DNA of 64,000 nt from Luteimonas aestuarii (GTDB lineage: Bacteria; Pseudomonadota; Gammaproteobacteria; Xanthomonadales; Xanthomonadaceae), in the NCBI RefSeq assembly GCF_004357985.1, contig NZ_SMTF01000001.1:62001-126000 (forward strand), written 5' to 3'. Shown here in pieces: positions 17,989-25,359 of this stretch (positions are counted from its first letter, which is position 1; every line of letters begins with the position of its first letter). The notes under the pieces were generated by a model. The model was not told the origin of the DNA. It worked only from the letters and a program-made list of their open reading frames with translations, and searched no databases. Both the position numbers and the translations under genes were made by a program.

Positions 17989-18852
17989 ATGACGAACAGC
18001 CCGATCTCCGCCATCGATGCGAAGGCGGAATACTTCCTGACGCGTGGACAAATCGCGCTTGCGCATACCTGCGCGGACTGGGACATCACCCTGGCCGATG
18101 GTCCGGTCGTGGCGACCGCGATCCATGACGGCCATGCGATCCGCGATGTGCTGCGACCAATGCTTGCGATCGACGATGCCCAGCGCCTGCGCGAGGAAGA
18201 CCCGCTCACCGGCGTCCTGACCCGCGTCGGCGACGTACGCGTCCAGGTCCGCACGTCGCGGTTCGAGGTGGACCTCAATCGCCCGCGGGAACGCGCGGTG
18301 TATGCGCGCCCGGAGGACGCGTGGGGGCTGCAGGCCTGGCGTGCGCCGCTGCCGCCTCGCGAAGTCGAGCAATCGCGGGCGGCATGGGACCGCTTCTACG
18401 CGATGGTGACGGAGCTGCTCGACCGGCTGCTCGCCCGCTGGGACGCAGTGCTGCTGATCGACCTGCATAGCTACAACCACCGCCGCGACGGTCCCGACCA
18501 GCCACCCGCCGCACAGGACGGGAATCCCGATATCGAACTGGGCTTCACCACCGCCGACCCGGCGCGCTGGCGCGCAACCTGCGAACGTTTCGCACAGGCA
18601 CTGCGGCAGACTCCGATCCACGGCGCAACGCCCGACGTACGCGCGAACGTGCGCTTCCCCACCGGTGGCCACTTCCCGGAATGGGTGTATGCGCAATGGG
18701 GCGACCGGGTCTGCACCATCTCGCCCGAGTACAAGAAGATCTTCATGGACGAATGGACCGGCCAGGCCGACATCGCCGCACTCGATGCGCTGCAACGCGG
18801 CCTGCAACACGCCGTCGACGTGGTGCGACCGGAGTTCCGGAGGCGCCGGTGA
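17989..18852 (+). CDS. N-formylglutamate amidohydrolase family protein
   Basis: 287 residues from ATG 17989. The FGase/peptidoglycan-amidase-like fold is shown by VVATAIHDGHAIR (first metal-ligand histidine region), EEDPLTGV, VDLNRPRERAVY, LLIDLHSYNHRRDG and ANVRFPTGGHFPEW. Family members hydrolyse N-formyl-L-glutamate in histidine breakdown or related acyl-glutamates, with zinc. No hut genes are nearby. Instead its stop overlaps the GTG start of the QEGLA-motif peptidase, and the ATP-grasp gene follows, so it belongs to a three-gene module whose substrate is unknown. Confidence 0.9.
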   Translation: MTNSPISAIDAKAEYFLTRGQIALAHTCADWDITLADGPVVATAIHDGHAIRDVLRPMLAIDDAQRLREEDPLTGVLTRVGDVRVQVRTSRFEVDLNRPRERAVYARPEDAWGLQAWRAPLPPREVEQSRAAWDRFYAMVTELLDRLLARWDAVLLIDLHSYNHRRDGPDQPPAAQDGNPDIELGFTTADPARWRATCERFAQALRQTPIHGATPDVRANVRFPTGGHFPEWVYAQWGDRVCTISPEYKKIFMDEWTGQADIAALDALQRGLQHAVDVVRPEFRRRR

Positions 18853-20081
18853 ACCCGACGATGACTCAGGCACCGCCAGCACGGCTCCAGCCTGTCCCGC
18901 CGATCGCCGCAAAGGTGGATACGGCATTGGCGGTCATGGATGCCGAGCTCGACTGGCTGCTGGCGCTCAATCCCCTCGGCACCGACGCGCTGTGGCAGGA
19001 ATTCGATGCCAGCAGGCGCAGGCACGTATCGCCGCTGCGTTATGCCGACCCGGTGGTCGATCTCACCGCGCTTCGCAGGCGATTGCTGGACCTTCCGGTC
19101 GACGAGATCGAATCGCCGCTACTGGCAGGGGTGCTGGCGGAAAAGCAGCGCGAACTGGACAGGACCATCGAACTCGTGCGGCTACGCGGCACGGACGGCT
19201 TCATCGGCGCCAGCATCGACCTGTTCGGTGGTGTCGAGGCTGGCTTGCTCGCACTCGCCCGGCAGATCCTCGCGGACGTCGGCAGCGGCGACCCGCTGCC
19301 CGCCGACACCGGCGTCGATGCGGTGGTGGCGGCCGTCGAGGAGGAGGTCGACTGGTACCGCACGCAGGCGCCGGACTTCGAGCTTGAGGTCGTGGTCAAC
19401 GCCGACGTCGGCTCGCTCATGATGGTCTCGCACGGCAAGCTCTACCTCGACCTGCATTTGCGCCTGCCCGACGCGCGCCTGCAGCCGCTGGTGCAGCACG
19501 AAGTGGGCACCCACGTGGTCACCTACTACAACGGCAGCCGCCAACCCCTGCGGCAGATGGCGGTGGGGCTGGCGCATTACGATCCGCTGCAGGAAGGACT
19601 GGGCGTGCTGGCCGAGTACCTGGCCGGATACCTGCCCGGCGAACGCCTCAGGATCCTCGCCGCGCGCGTGGTGGCCGCGGACATGGCGATCCACCGCAAC
19701 GGTATCCCGGAGATCTTCGCGTGCCTGCACGATGAACACGGCTTCTCCACCGATGATGCCTTCGACGTCGCGGTACGCGCGCAGCGCGGAGGCGGGCTGA
19801 CCAAGGATGCGGTGTACCTGCGCGGCCTGCGCGACCTGCTGGACGACCTGCGCAACGGTGGCGACTTCGAGTCGCTGTTCGCGGGCAAGTTCGCGCTGTC
19901 GCATCGCGTGGTGATCGAACAATTGCTCGAGGCGGGCTGGGCAACGCCACCGGCCCTGCTGCCACGCTACACCCGCGCGCCCGGATTCCCTGCTGCGCTG
20001 GAACGCTGCCGAAGGCTCGGCGTGGCCGGCCTGTACCACGCGCACCCCGAACCGCTTCCCGTCCAGGACTCCGCACCATGA
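18849..20081 (+). CDS. QEGLA-motif zinc peptidase (DUF1704, MATCAP-like; annotated 'flavohemoglobin expression-modulating')
   Basis: 410 residues from GTG 18849, which overlaps the upstream TGA by 4 nt and has GGAGG five bases ahead; an ATG four codons later is an alternative. The catalytic motif HEVGTH (H217, E218, H222) is followed by QEGLG (Q248-G252), whose glutamate is the third zinc ligand in this family. The fold is that of the eukaryotic tyrosine carboxypeptidases MATCAP/KIAA0895, which remove a C-terminal tyrosine from tubulin. Bacterial members are called QEGLA-motif proteins after an early genetic link to flavohaemoglobin. Soluble. Partners on both sides overlap it, so the three proteins likely act in one pathway. 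Confidence 0.88.
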   Translation: MNPTMTQAPPARLQPVPPIAAKVDTALAVMDAELDWLLALNPLGTDALWQEFDASRRRHVSPLRYADPVVDLTALRRRLLDLPVDEIESPLLAGVLAEKQRELDRTIELVRLRGTDGFIGASIDLFGGVEAGLLALARQILADVGSGDPLPADTGVDAVVAAVEEEVDWYRTQAPDFELEVVVNADVGSLMMVSHGKLYLDLHLRLPDARLQPLVQHEVGTHVVTYYNGSRQPLRQMAVGLAHYDPLQEGLGVLAEYLAGYLPGERLRILAARVVAADMAIHRNGIPEIFACLHDEHGFSTDDAFDVAVRAQRGGGLTKDAVYLRGLRDLLDDLRNGGDFESLFAGKFALSHRVVIEQLLEAGWATPPALLPRYTRAPGFPAALERCRRLGVAGLYHAHPEPLPVQDSAP

Positions 20082-21139
20082 GCGACCGCCCCATCCGCCT
20101 CGGCTTCGTCGTCAACGACGTCGGCACCGAACAGGACAACTACACCACCATCCGGCTGGCGCGCACCGCGGCCAACCTTGGCCACGACGTCGCGCTGATC
20201 GGCCTGGGCGATTTCATCTACGACGCCACCGACACCGTCCGCGCAAGGGCTTACGTGCCGCGCGCTCGGGACTACGCCGATGATGCCGCGCTGCTGGCCG
20301 AACTGCAGGGCGAGGACCCGGGGATCGACCGCATCAACGTCGACCAGCTCGATGTGCTGATGCTGCGCAGCGACCCGGCAGAAGAGCTGGTGGACCGTCC
20401 CTGGGCGCCCAACAGCGCGCTGTTGTTCGCACAGCTCGTCCTCCGACGTGGCGTGATCGTGGTCAACGACCCCACCCACCTCACCGATGCCTCCAACAAG
20501 ACCTACTTCCAGCATTTCCCCGAAGACGTGCGCCCGCTGACCTGCATCAGCCGCGATGCCGACGAGATCAAGTCGTTCATCGCCGGACAGGGCGGCCGCG
20601 GGGTGGTCAAGCCGCTGCAGGGATCCGGGGGCCAGGGGGTGTTCGTGGTGAAGGAGAGCGACAACGGCAACCTCAACCAGATGATCGATGCCGTCACCCG
20701 CGACGGCTACGCGATCGCGCAGGAGTACCTGCCCGGTGCCGCCGACGGCGACCTGCGCCTGTTGATGCTCAACGGCCAGCCGCTGCAGGTCGATGGACGC
20801 CATGCCTGCTTCCGTCGCTACAACGACAGCGGCGATGCCCGCAGCAACATCAGTGCCGGCGGCAAGTTCGAGATCGCGGAGCCCGATGCGGATGCCCTCC
20901 GGCTGGCGAAGCTGGTGGCGCCGAAACTGGTGCGCGACGGCATGTATTTCGTCGGCCTGGACATCGTCGGCGACAAGCTGATGGAGGTGAACGTGGATAC
21001 GCCCGGCGGAATCAACATGGCCGAGGAGCTGACCGGCGTCGATTTCAGCGGACACATCATCGCCGACCTGGTGCGCAAGGTCCGGCTGCGCGACAGCTAC
21101 CATGGCCAGTTGAGCAACGTGGAACTTTCGATGCTGTGA
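20078..21139 (+). CDS. Glutathione-synthase-like ATP-grasp ligase
   Basis: 353 residues; its ATG overlaps the stop of the DUF1704 gene (ATGA). It has the GshB/RimK plan: N-terminal Rossmann-like pre-ATP-grasp domain (RLGFVVNDVGTEQDNYTTIR), the DPTHLTDASNKTYFQHFP hinge, the GRGVVKPLQGSGGQGVF phosphate loop, and the metal-binding DIVGDKLMEVNVDTPGGI with conserved E and N. Such enzymes couple ATP to amide bond formation between a carboxylate and an amine. It is not the canonical GshB by context, because it is the third gene of a conserved FGase/DUF1704/ATP-grasp set. Confidence 0.88.
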   Translation: MSDRPIRLGFVVNDVGTEQDNYTTIRLARTAANLGHDVALIGLGDFIYDATDTVRARAYVPRARDYADDAALLAELQGEDPGIDRINVDQLDVLMLRSDPAEELVDRPWAPNSALLFAQLVLRRGVIVVNDPTHLTDASNKTYFQHFPEDVRPLTCISRDADEIKSFIAGQGGRGVVKPLQGSGGQGVFVVKESDNGNLNQMIDAVTRDGYAIAQEYLPGAADGDLRLLMLNGQPLQVDGRHACFRRYNDSGDARSNISAGGKFEIAEPDADALRLAKLVAPKLVRDGMYFVGLDIVGDKLMEVNVDTPGGINMAEELTGVDFSGHIIADLVRKVRLRDSYHGQLSNVELSML

Positions 21140-21220
21140 ACGGATGCCGTCGGCGCAGCCACCACGCCCCATCAACATCGGCCGTGAAACACTTCCACGC
21201 CAACGACTGGAGCATCGACC

Positions 21221-21883
21221 ATGCATGTGTTGCTGACCGGCGCCACCGGGCTCGTGGGCCAGGGCGTCCTGCACGAATGCCTGCAGGCGCATGACCTGAG
21301 GCAGGTCACCGCCCTCGTGCGTCGCCCGACCGGGCGCCAGCATCCCCGGCTGCGCGAGATCGTGCTGGAGGATTTCGCCGACGCGCCAGGGATCGCGCAG
21401 CGCCTGGAAGGCATGGACGCCTGCTTCCATTGCGCGGGCGCGCCGCCCATCGGCACGCCGGAGGCCGAGTATCGCCACGTCACCCTCGCGCTCACGCTGG
21501 CCGTCGCCAATGCATATGCCACTGCCAATCCGGACGGACGCTTCCTCTATGTTTCAGGCGCGCACGCCGATGCGTCCAGCCGCATCATGCCTCTGCGGAT
21601 CAAGGGCGAAACCGAAGACGCGCTGCGCATGCTGTCGCTCTCCACCGTGATGCTGCGGCCGGGCGGCATCCAGCCCGTGCACGGTGAGCAGACCAGCCAC
21701 GCCGTGCTCAAACCGCTGTATGCCGTCGGCGGCCCGTTCATGGGACTGGGGGTCAGGCTGATGCCCGGCCTGATGACCACGACCGCCGCCGTGGGCCGCG
21801 CGATGCTCGCGCTTTCGCACATGCCCTCACCGCCGTCGACAGTCGAGAACGCCGAGATCAACCGCCTCGGCGCGCCCGGCTGA
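21221..21883 (+). CDS. NAD(P)-binding SDR-like epimerase/reductase
   Basis: 220 residues. Opens with the dinucleotide-binding motif LLTGATGLVGQG (TGxxGxxG) and continues as an atypical short-chain dehydrogenase: ALVRRPTGR, FHCAGAPPIG, RFLYVSGAHAD, RIKGETEDAL and MLRPGGIQP. The catalytic Tyr-x-x-x-Lys is replaced by a lone K in RIKGETE, as in HSCARG/TMR-like NAD(P)-binding proteins. Cytosolic; substrate unknown. It lies 80 nt after the ATP-grasp gene and could be cotranscribed. Confidence 0.82.
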   Translation: MHVLLTGATGLVGQGVLHECLQAHDLRQVTALVRRPTGRQHPRLREIVLEDFADAPGIAQRLEGMDACFHCAGAPPIGTPEAEYRHVTLALTLAVANAYATANPDGRFLYVSGAHADASSRIMPLRIKGETEDALRMLSLSTVMLRPGGIQPVHGEQTSHAVLKPLYAVGGPFMGLGVRLMPGLMTTTAAVGRAMLALSHMPSPPSTVENAEINRLGAPG

Positions 21884-21889
21884 TGACGG

Positions 21890-22117
21890 TCAGTCCGCGT
21901 CTTCCGCTGCGACTTCGCCAACCTGCGGGGCCTCGCCTTCGCCGCGCGGCACGTTGCGCGCGGCCCACATGTTGTCGACGAGGTTGGGATAGCGACGTCC
22001 CGCCGCAGAGGCGCGCTCGCGCGCCGCTTCGATCTGGCACCTGGTCAAGCGCGACGGTTGTCCGGGTGGACGCGCGCGCTTCCAGGGCGGGAGCTTGCCG
22101 GGATCGATACGTTTCAT
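21890..22117 (-). CDS. Small basic/acidic hypothetical protein
   Basis: 75 residues from ATG 22117. Starts MKRIDPGKLPPWKR and contains a basic helix (LTRCQIEAARERASAAGRR), then YPNLVDNMWAARN and an acidic C-terminus ending EEDAD-like. Short proteins with this opening seem common in this bacterial group, but I do not know a function. The codon choice fits its neighbours, which supports it being real. It converges with the SDR gene. Confidence 0.6.
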   Translation of the reverse strand: MKRIDPGKLPPWKRARPPGQPSRLTRCQIEAARERASAAGRRYPNLVDNMWAARNVPRGEGEAPQVGEVAAEDAD

Positions 22118-22184
22118 GGCAGTGGCGATAGCGCGCGGCGGCGGCGACGGCCGCGCCCCTGGGGCATGGCCGCCGCGCGCGGGA

Positions 22185-22955
22185 TCAGAAGCGGAATTCC
22201 AGCCGCATGCTGACCGGGAACGAGGTGCGAGCGCCGGTGTCGTTGATGCTGGCCAGGCCCAGCCCGCCAATGGCGCTGTCGTCGTCCTTCAACTTGCCGT
22301 GGTAGCGCACGCCGATTTCCGCGCCTAGTGACGCCGCCTCCGACAACTGCCAGATCACGCCGAAGTCCGCGCCACCGCCGAGAATCCAGCCGCTCTCGTA
22401 GAACGGGACGTTGCTGAGGGTGATGTCGGCGGCGGGAATGGTGAACGTCGCATCGATACTGCCCACGCGCGTGGCCCCCAAGCGGCCGGCCAGGTACGGG
22501 CGTGCATTGCCGTCACTGAAGTAGTGGCGATAGCCGCCTTCCAGTGCGAGCGCCTCGTAGCGACCGAACCGGCCGAAGACCGGCAGCGTGGCATCGAGGG
22601 CCGGCACGAACGCGCCGCCTACCTGGACCTCGCCTTCGCTGCTGCGCGTCGACGCAAGCTGCCCGAAAATCTCGCCGCCCTGGGTCGGCCAGGCCATTTC
22701 CACGCCAAAGACGTTCGCCTCGCTGTAGATGTCGTCGTATCCGCGCGACTCGATGCGCAGTTCCGCGGCGACGCCCGCCAGGGCGGGATTGAGCGGACCG
22801 AGGTCCGCGATGGGCGCGATGGCGCCCTTGTGCACGTCACCCTTGACGTCGGCTTCGCGTCCCCCGAAAAGGCTGAAGCTGGGCCCGTCCTGTGCCATGG
22901 CAGCCGCGGGGCTGAGGCAGGCAACGATCAATGCAGCGCTGAGCAAACGGTTCAT
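22185..22955 (-). CDS. Outer-membrane beta-barrel protein
   Basis: 256 residues with a Sec signal peptide (LLSAALIVACLSPAAAMAQ). The mature part alternates hydrophobic and polar residues in short strands with turns (ARPYLAGRLGATRVGSIDA, WILGGGADFGVIWQL, SLGAEIGVRYHGKL), and ends in RLEFRF with the terminal phenylalanine recognised by the BAM machinery. The pattern resembles OmpA/OmpW-like small barrels of 8 strands. The function is not known. On the same strand as the beta-helix gene, 175 nt after its stop. Confidence 0.8.
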   Translation of the reverse strand: MNRLLSAALIVACLSPAAAMAQDGPSFSLFGGREADVKGDVHKGAIAPIADLGPLNPALAGVAAELRIESRGYDDIYSEANVFGVEMAWPTQGGEIFGQLASTRSSEGEVQVGGAFVPALDATLPVFGRFGRYEALALEGGYRHYFSDGNARPYLAGRLGATRVGSIDATFTIPAADITLSNVPFYESGWILGGGADFGVIWQLSEAASLGAEIGVRYHGKLKDDDSAIGGLGLASINDTGARTSFPVSMRLEFRF

Positions 22956-23130
22956 CGGTCTCTCCTCCTATGGACCGGCGGCTGCCGGCGACGGTCCATA
23001 CGATGGGAGATGCGGGTTGGATGCACCGCCGTGCTGCGCCAACGGCCCGGCACGCCAAGGCGACCGTCCGACCCACCACCGGGAGACGCATGGCGCGCCT
23101 CCAGGTGTGCTCAGGGAAGATCCCGCTCGC

Positions 23131-25011
23131 TCACTCCGACCGCAGTGCTGCGTCCAGAGCAGGAAACGCGCCGGGAAGCACCTTCCCGGCAGGCCATCCC
23201 AACGCCTGGGCAGCAGCGGGATCGACCTCGACTTCCTCCAGCCCGGCAGGGCGCTGCGCCAGATCGAAGTTGCGCAGATCGACGCTGCGGAACAACTGGC
23301 CGCCGTAGCGCGGCAGTTCCACGCTGCCGGCACCCATGCGCGCCCCTGCACGGAACGCGTCCAGCGTTGCGTAGCGCGCGAGGCAACTGCGGCCGGCCAC
23401 CGGGCTCCAGGTGACCAGCGGTGCGTCGCCCAACCCGGCGTGGATGTAGGCGTTGTGCTCGACGCGCGTCGCCATCGGCTGCCGCAGCGTGCCGCACAGC
23501 GCTTCGGCCTGGTCGAAGTGCAACAAGGGCCGGTCGAAGCCCGGCGTCGCCACCAGCAGGTTGCCCACGAACGCATGTCCTTCACGCTCGCCCACGTCCG
23601 GCCCTGTCGCCGGGTGCCAGCCGAAATGGTCGCCCTGCGCGCTGCGCTCGTCGCGGTCGAACATCACCGGCGAATCGACAAACGTGTTGTGCAACACCTG
23701 CGCATCGGCGCTGTTGAGCACGCGCACGCCCTGCCGGTTGTCGACGAAGACATTGCCCGCGACCACCATGCCACGCGAAATCTCGAAGAAGAACCCGATC
23801 TGGGTGCCTTCGACGTGGTTGTTGGCGAACACGCCATCGACGTTGCCCACGTCGTACCAGACGCCGTTCGAATGCGGATGCTCGATCACCAGGTTGTCGC
23901 GCACCACCACCCGATACGACTGGTTGAAGATCTTCACCGCCGAGGCGTAGTAGCCGGTGATCCGTTCGATGTTGTTGCGGCGGATGATGTTGCGCTCCAG
24001 CAGCACGTCCGACGACCCGATGACGTAGATGCCTTCGGTGCCGGTGTCGCTGACCAGCGAGTTGCGGATCACCAGTCCGTCCCCACGGAAGTAGCCGGCC
24101 ACGCGCGAGGTGAAGCTGATGGTCACGTTCTCAAGCGTGGTGCCGACGACTTCCTTGCCGTGGGCCGACGGGTCCGACGGGCCGACCGGATCATCGGTGG
24201 GCTCGTCATTGGGACCAGTGGACGGCTTCACACCTTCGATATCGATTGCACGAAACGCATAACGGGTGAACGTGATGCCGCGGATCGTCGGACCCTTGCG
24301 ATCGGATTCCTTGCCGTGCACAGGACGCGAGGGGCGATGCAGCGCGATGTCGTGTGCCGTGATTTCGACCTCCCGGCCTTCGGGGTCGAAGCCGATGTAC
24401 ACATGCCCGGTGTCGTAGTCGATGAAGTACGCGTCCTCGCCCAGCTCGCCCTCCCAGCCGGCCGATTCCAGCAGCCTGCCGTCCACGAACACCATGTCGT
24501 TGTTGAAACGGTGCAGTGGCGTATGCATGCCCTCGCGCTCGCGCCGCCACCACGCCAGCGGCTGCGCCGGGAACAGCGTATCCCAACGGGTGCGCCAGAC
24601 GCCGTCGCGCAGTTCCTCCCAGTCGGTCGCAATGCGTGTTCCGACCAGGACAGGACGCTCGTCCAGGTAGGGCTGGAGGGTGATGCCCTGGTTGAGCTGC
24701 AGGCCGCCCGTACGATAGGTGCCGCCGCGCATCACGATGCTGTCGCCGGTGACCACGCGGGAGATCGCGGACTCGATGGTCGTAGGCCGCGCCACCGCGG
24801 TGCCTGGCGCGTCGGCACGGCCGTCTGGCGCGACGTAGTAGACCGTGCCCTCGGTCGGCACCGCATACGACTGCGGGATCGGGCCGTACGGGCCTCCGGA
24901 TGGCTGCGCGGCCAAGGGCAGGCACCAGCCAAGGAGTGCGAGTACGCACAGCGCCTTCCATCCACCTGCCAGGCGACGCGAAACCGGACGACGATAGACT
25001 GGATTCGGCAT
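23131..25011 (-). CDS. Secreted right-handed parallel beta-helix protein
   Basis: 626 residues from ATG 25011 (AGGAG five bases upstream). A signal peptide with basic start (RRPVSRRLAGGWKALCVLALLGWCLPLAAQ) leads into GTVYYVAPDGRADAPGTAVARP-type opening, and then a long run of beta-helix coils with N-x-V/I repeats (ENVTISFTS, IRNSLVSDTGTEGIYVIGSSDVLLERNIIRR, VVRDNLVIEHPHSNGVWY, VEGTQIGFFFE). This is the fold of pectate lyases, chondroitinase B and alginate lyases; no catalytic set is obvious. The upstream LacI-type operator suggests carbohydrate-responsive expression, so a polysaccharide-acting role is likely. Confidence 0.85.
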   Translation of the reverse strand: MPNPVYRRPVSRRLAGGWKALCVLALLGWCLPLAAQPSGGPYGPIPQSYAVPTEGTVYYVAPDGRADAPGTAVARPTTIESAISRVVTGDSIVMRGGTYRTGGLQLNQGITLQPYLDERPVLVGTRIATDWEELRDGVWRTRWDTLFPAQPLAWWRREREGMHTPLHRFNNDMVFVDGRLLESAGWEGELGEDAYFIDYDTGHVYIGFDPEGREVEITAHDIALHRPSRPVHGKESDRKGPTIRGITFTRYAFRAIDIEGVKPSTGPNDEPTDDPVGPSDPSAHGKEVVGTTLENVTISFTSRVAGYFRGDGLVIRNSLVSDTGTEGIYVIGSSDVLLERNIIRRNNIERITGYYASAVKIFNQSYRVVVRDNLVIEHPHSNGVWYDVGNVDGVFANNHVEGTQIGFFFEISRGMVVAGNVFVDNRQGVRVLNSADAQVLHNTFVDSPVMFDRDERSAQGDHFGWHPATGPDVGEREGHAFVGNLLVATPGFDRPLLHFDQAEALCGTLRQPMATRVEHNAYIHAGLGDAPLVTWSPVAGRSCLARYATLDAFRAGARMGAGSVELPRYGGQLFRSVDLRNFDLAQRPAGLEEVEVDPAAAQALGWPAGKVLPGAFPALDAALRSE

Positions 25012-25061
25012 GACGCTCCTCTTGGTCGGGCATGGACGCAGGTACGAAGTGGCGCCAGGAA

Positions 25062-25075
25062 TGTTAGCGCTACCA
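25062..25075. promoter_or_regulatory. LacI-type operator in front of the beta-helix gene
   Basis: TGTTAGCGCTACCA is a near-perfect palindrome centred on AGCGCT (12 of 14 positions symmetric), the usual operator shape of LacI-family regulators that govern sugar utilisation in this group. It lies 50 nt upstream of the beta-helix ATG. The rest of the 348-nt gap 25012-25359 shows no gene. Confidence 0.6.
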
Positions 25076-25359
25076 AAGAGTAGCAGCACTTGCTGCTGCC
25101 ACCGTTGCGCACTGCGGCATCCCGTCGTACCACCAGTCGGGTAGAGACGCCTCCATGTCCGCCCGGCACACGACGATGCACGACTGGCAAGCGGCTGGGC
25201 GAGCACCGACGTACGGAAGCGCTGACCGGCAGTCTCTCATCCCTCCGATGGCGGCCCGGATGCGCGCTTGCGACGATGAGGCGCTGGCGGGAATGCCGCG
25301 CGACGCGCATTCGCTTCAACGCGATGGCGACCGGTCAGGGCGCCTCTGGCGAAACGGCA

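Noticed and set aside
20078-21139. Canonical glutathione synthetase gshB
   Set aside because: The context with FGase and DUF1704 and the altered N-terminal domain favour a family-specific ligase; I withheld the gene symbol.
22185-25011. Beta-helix and barrel as part of a polysaccharide export locus
   Set aside because: No glycosyltransferase, Wzx/Wzy or ABC genes are near; only the LacI-like site hints at carbohydrate.
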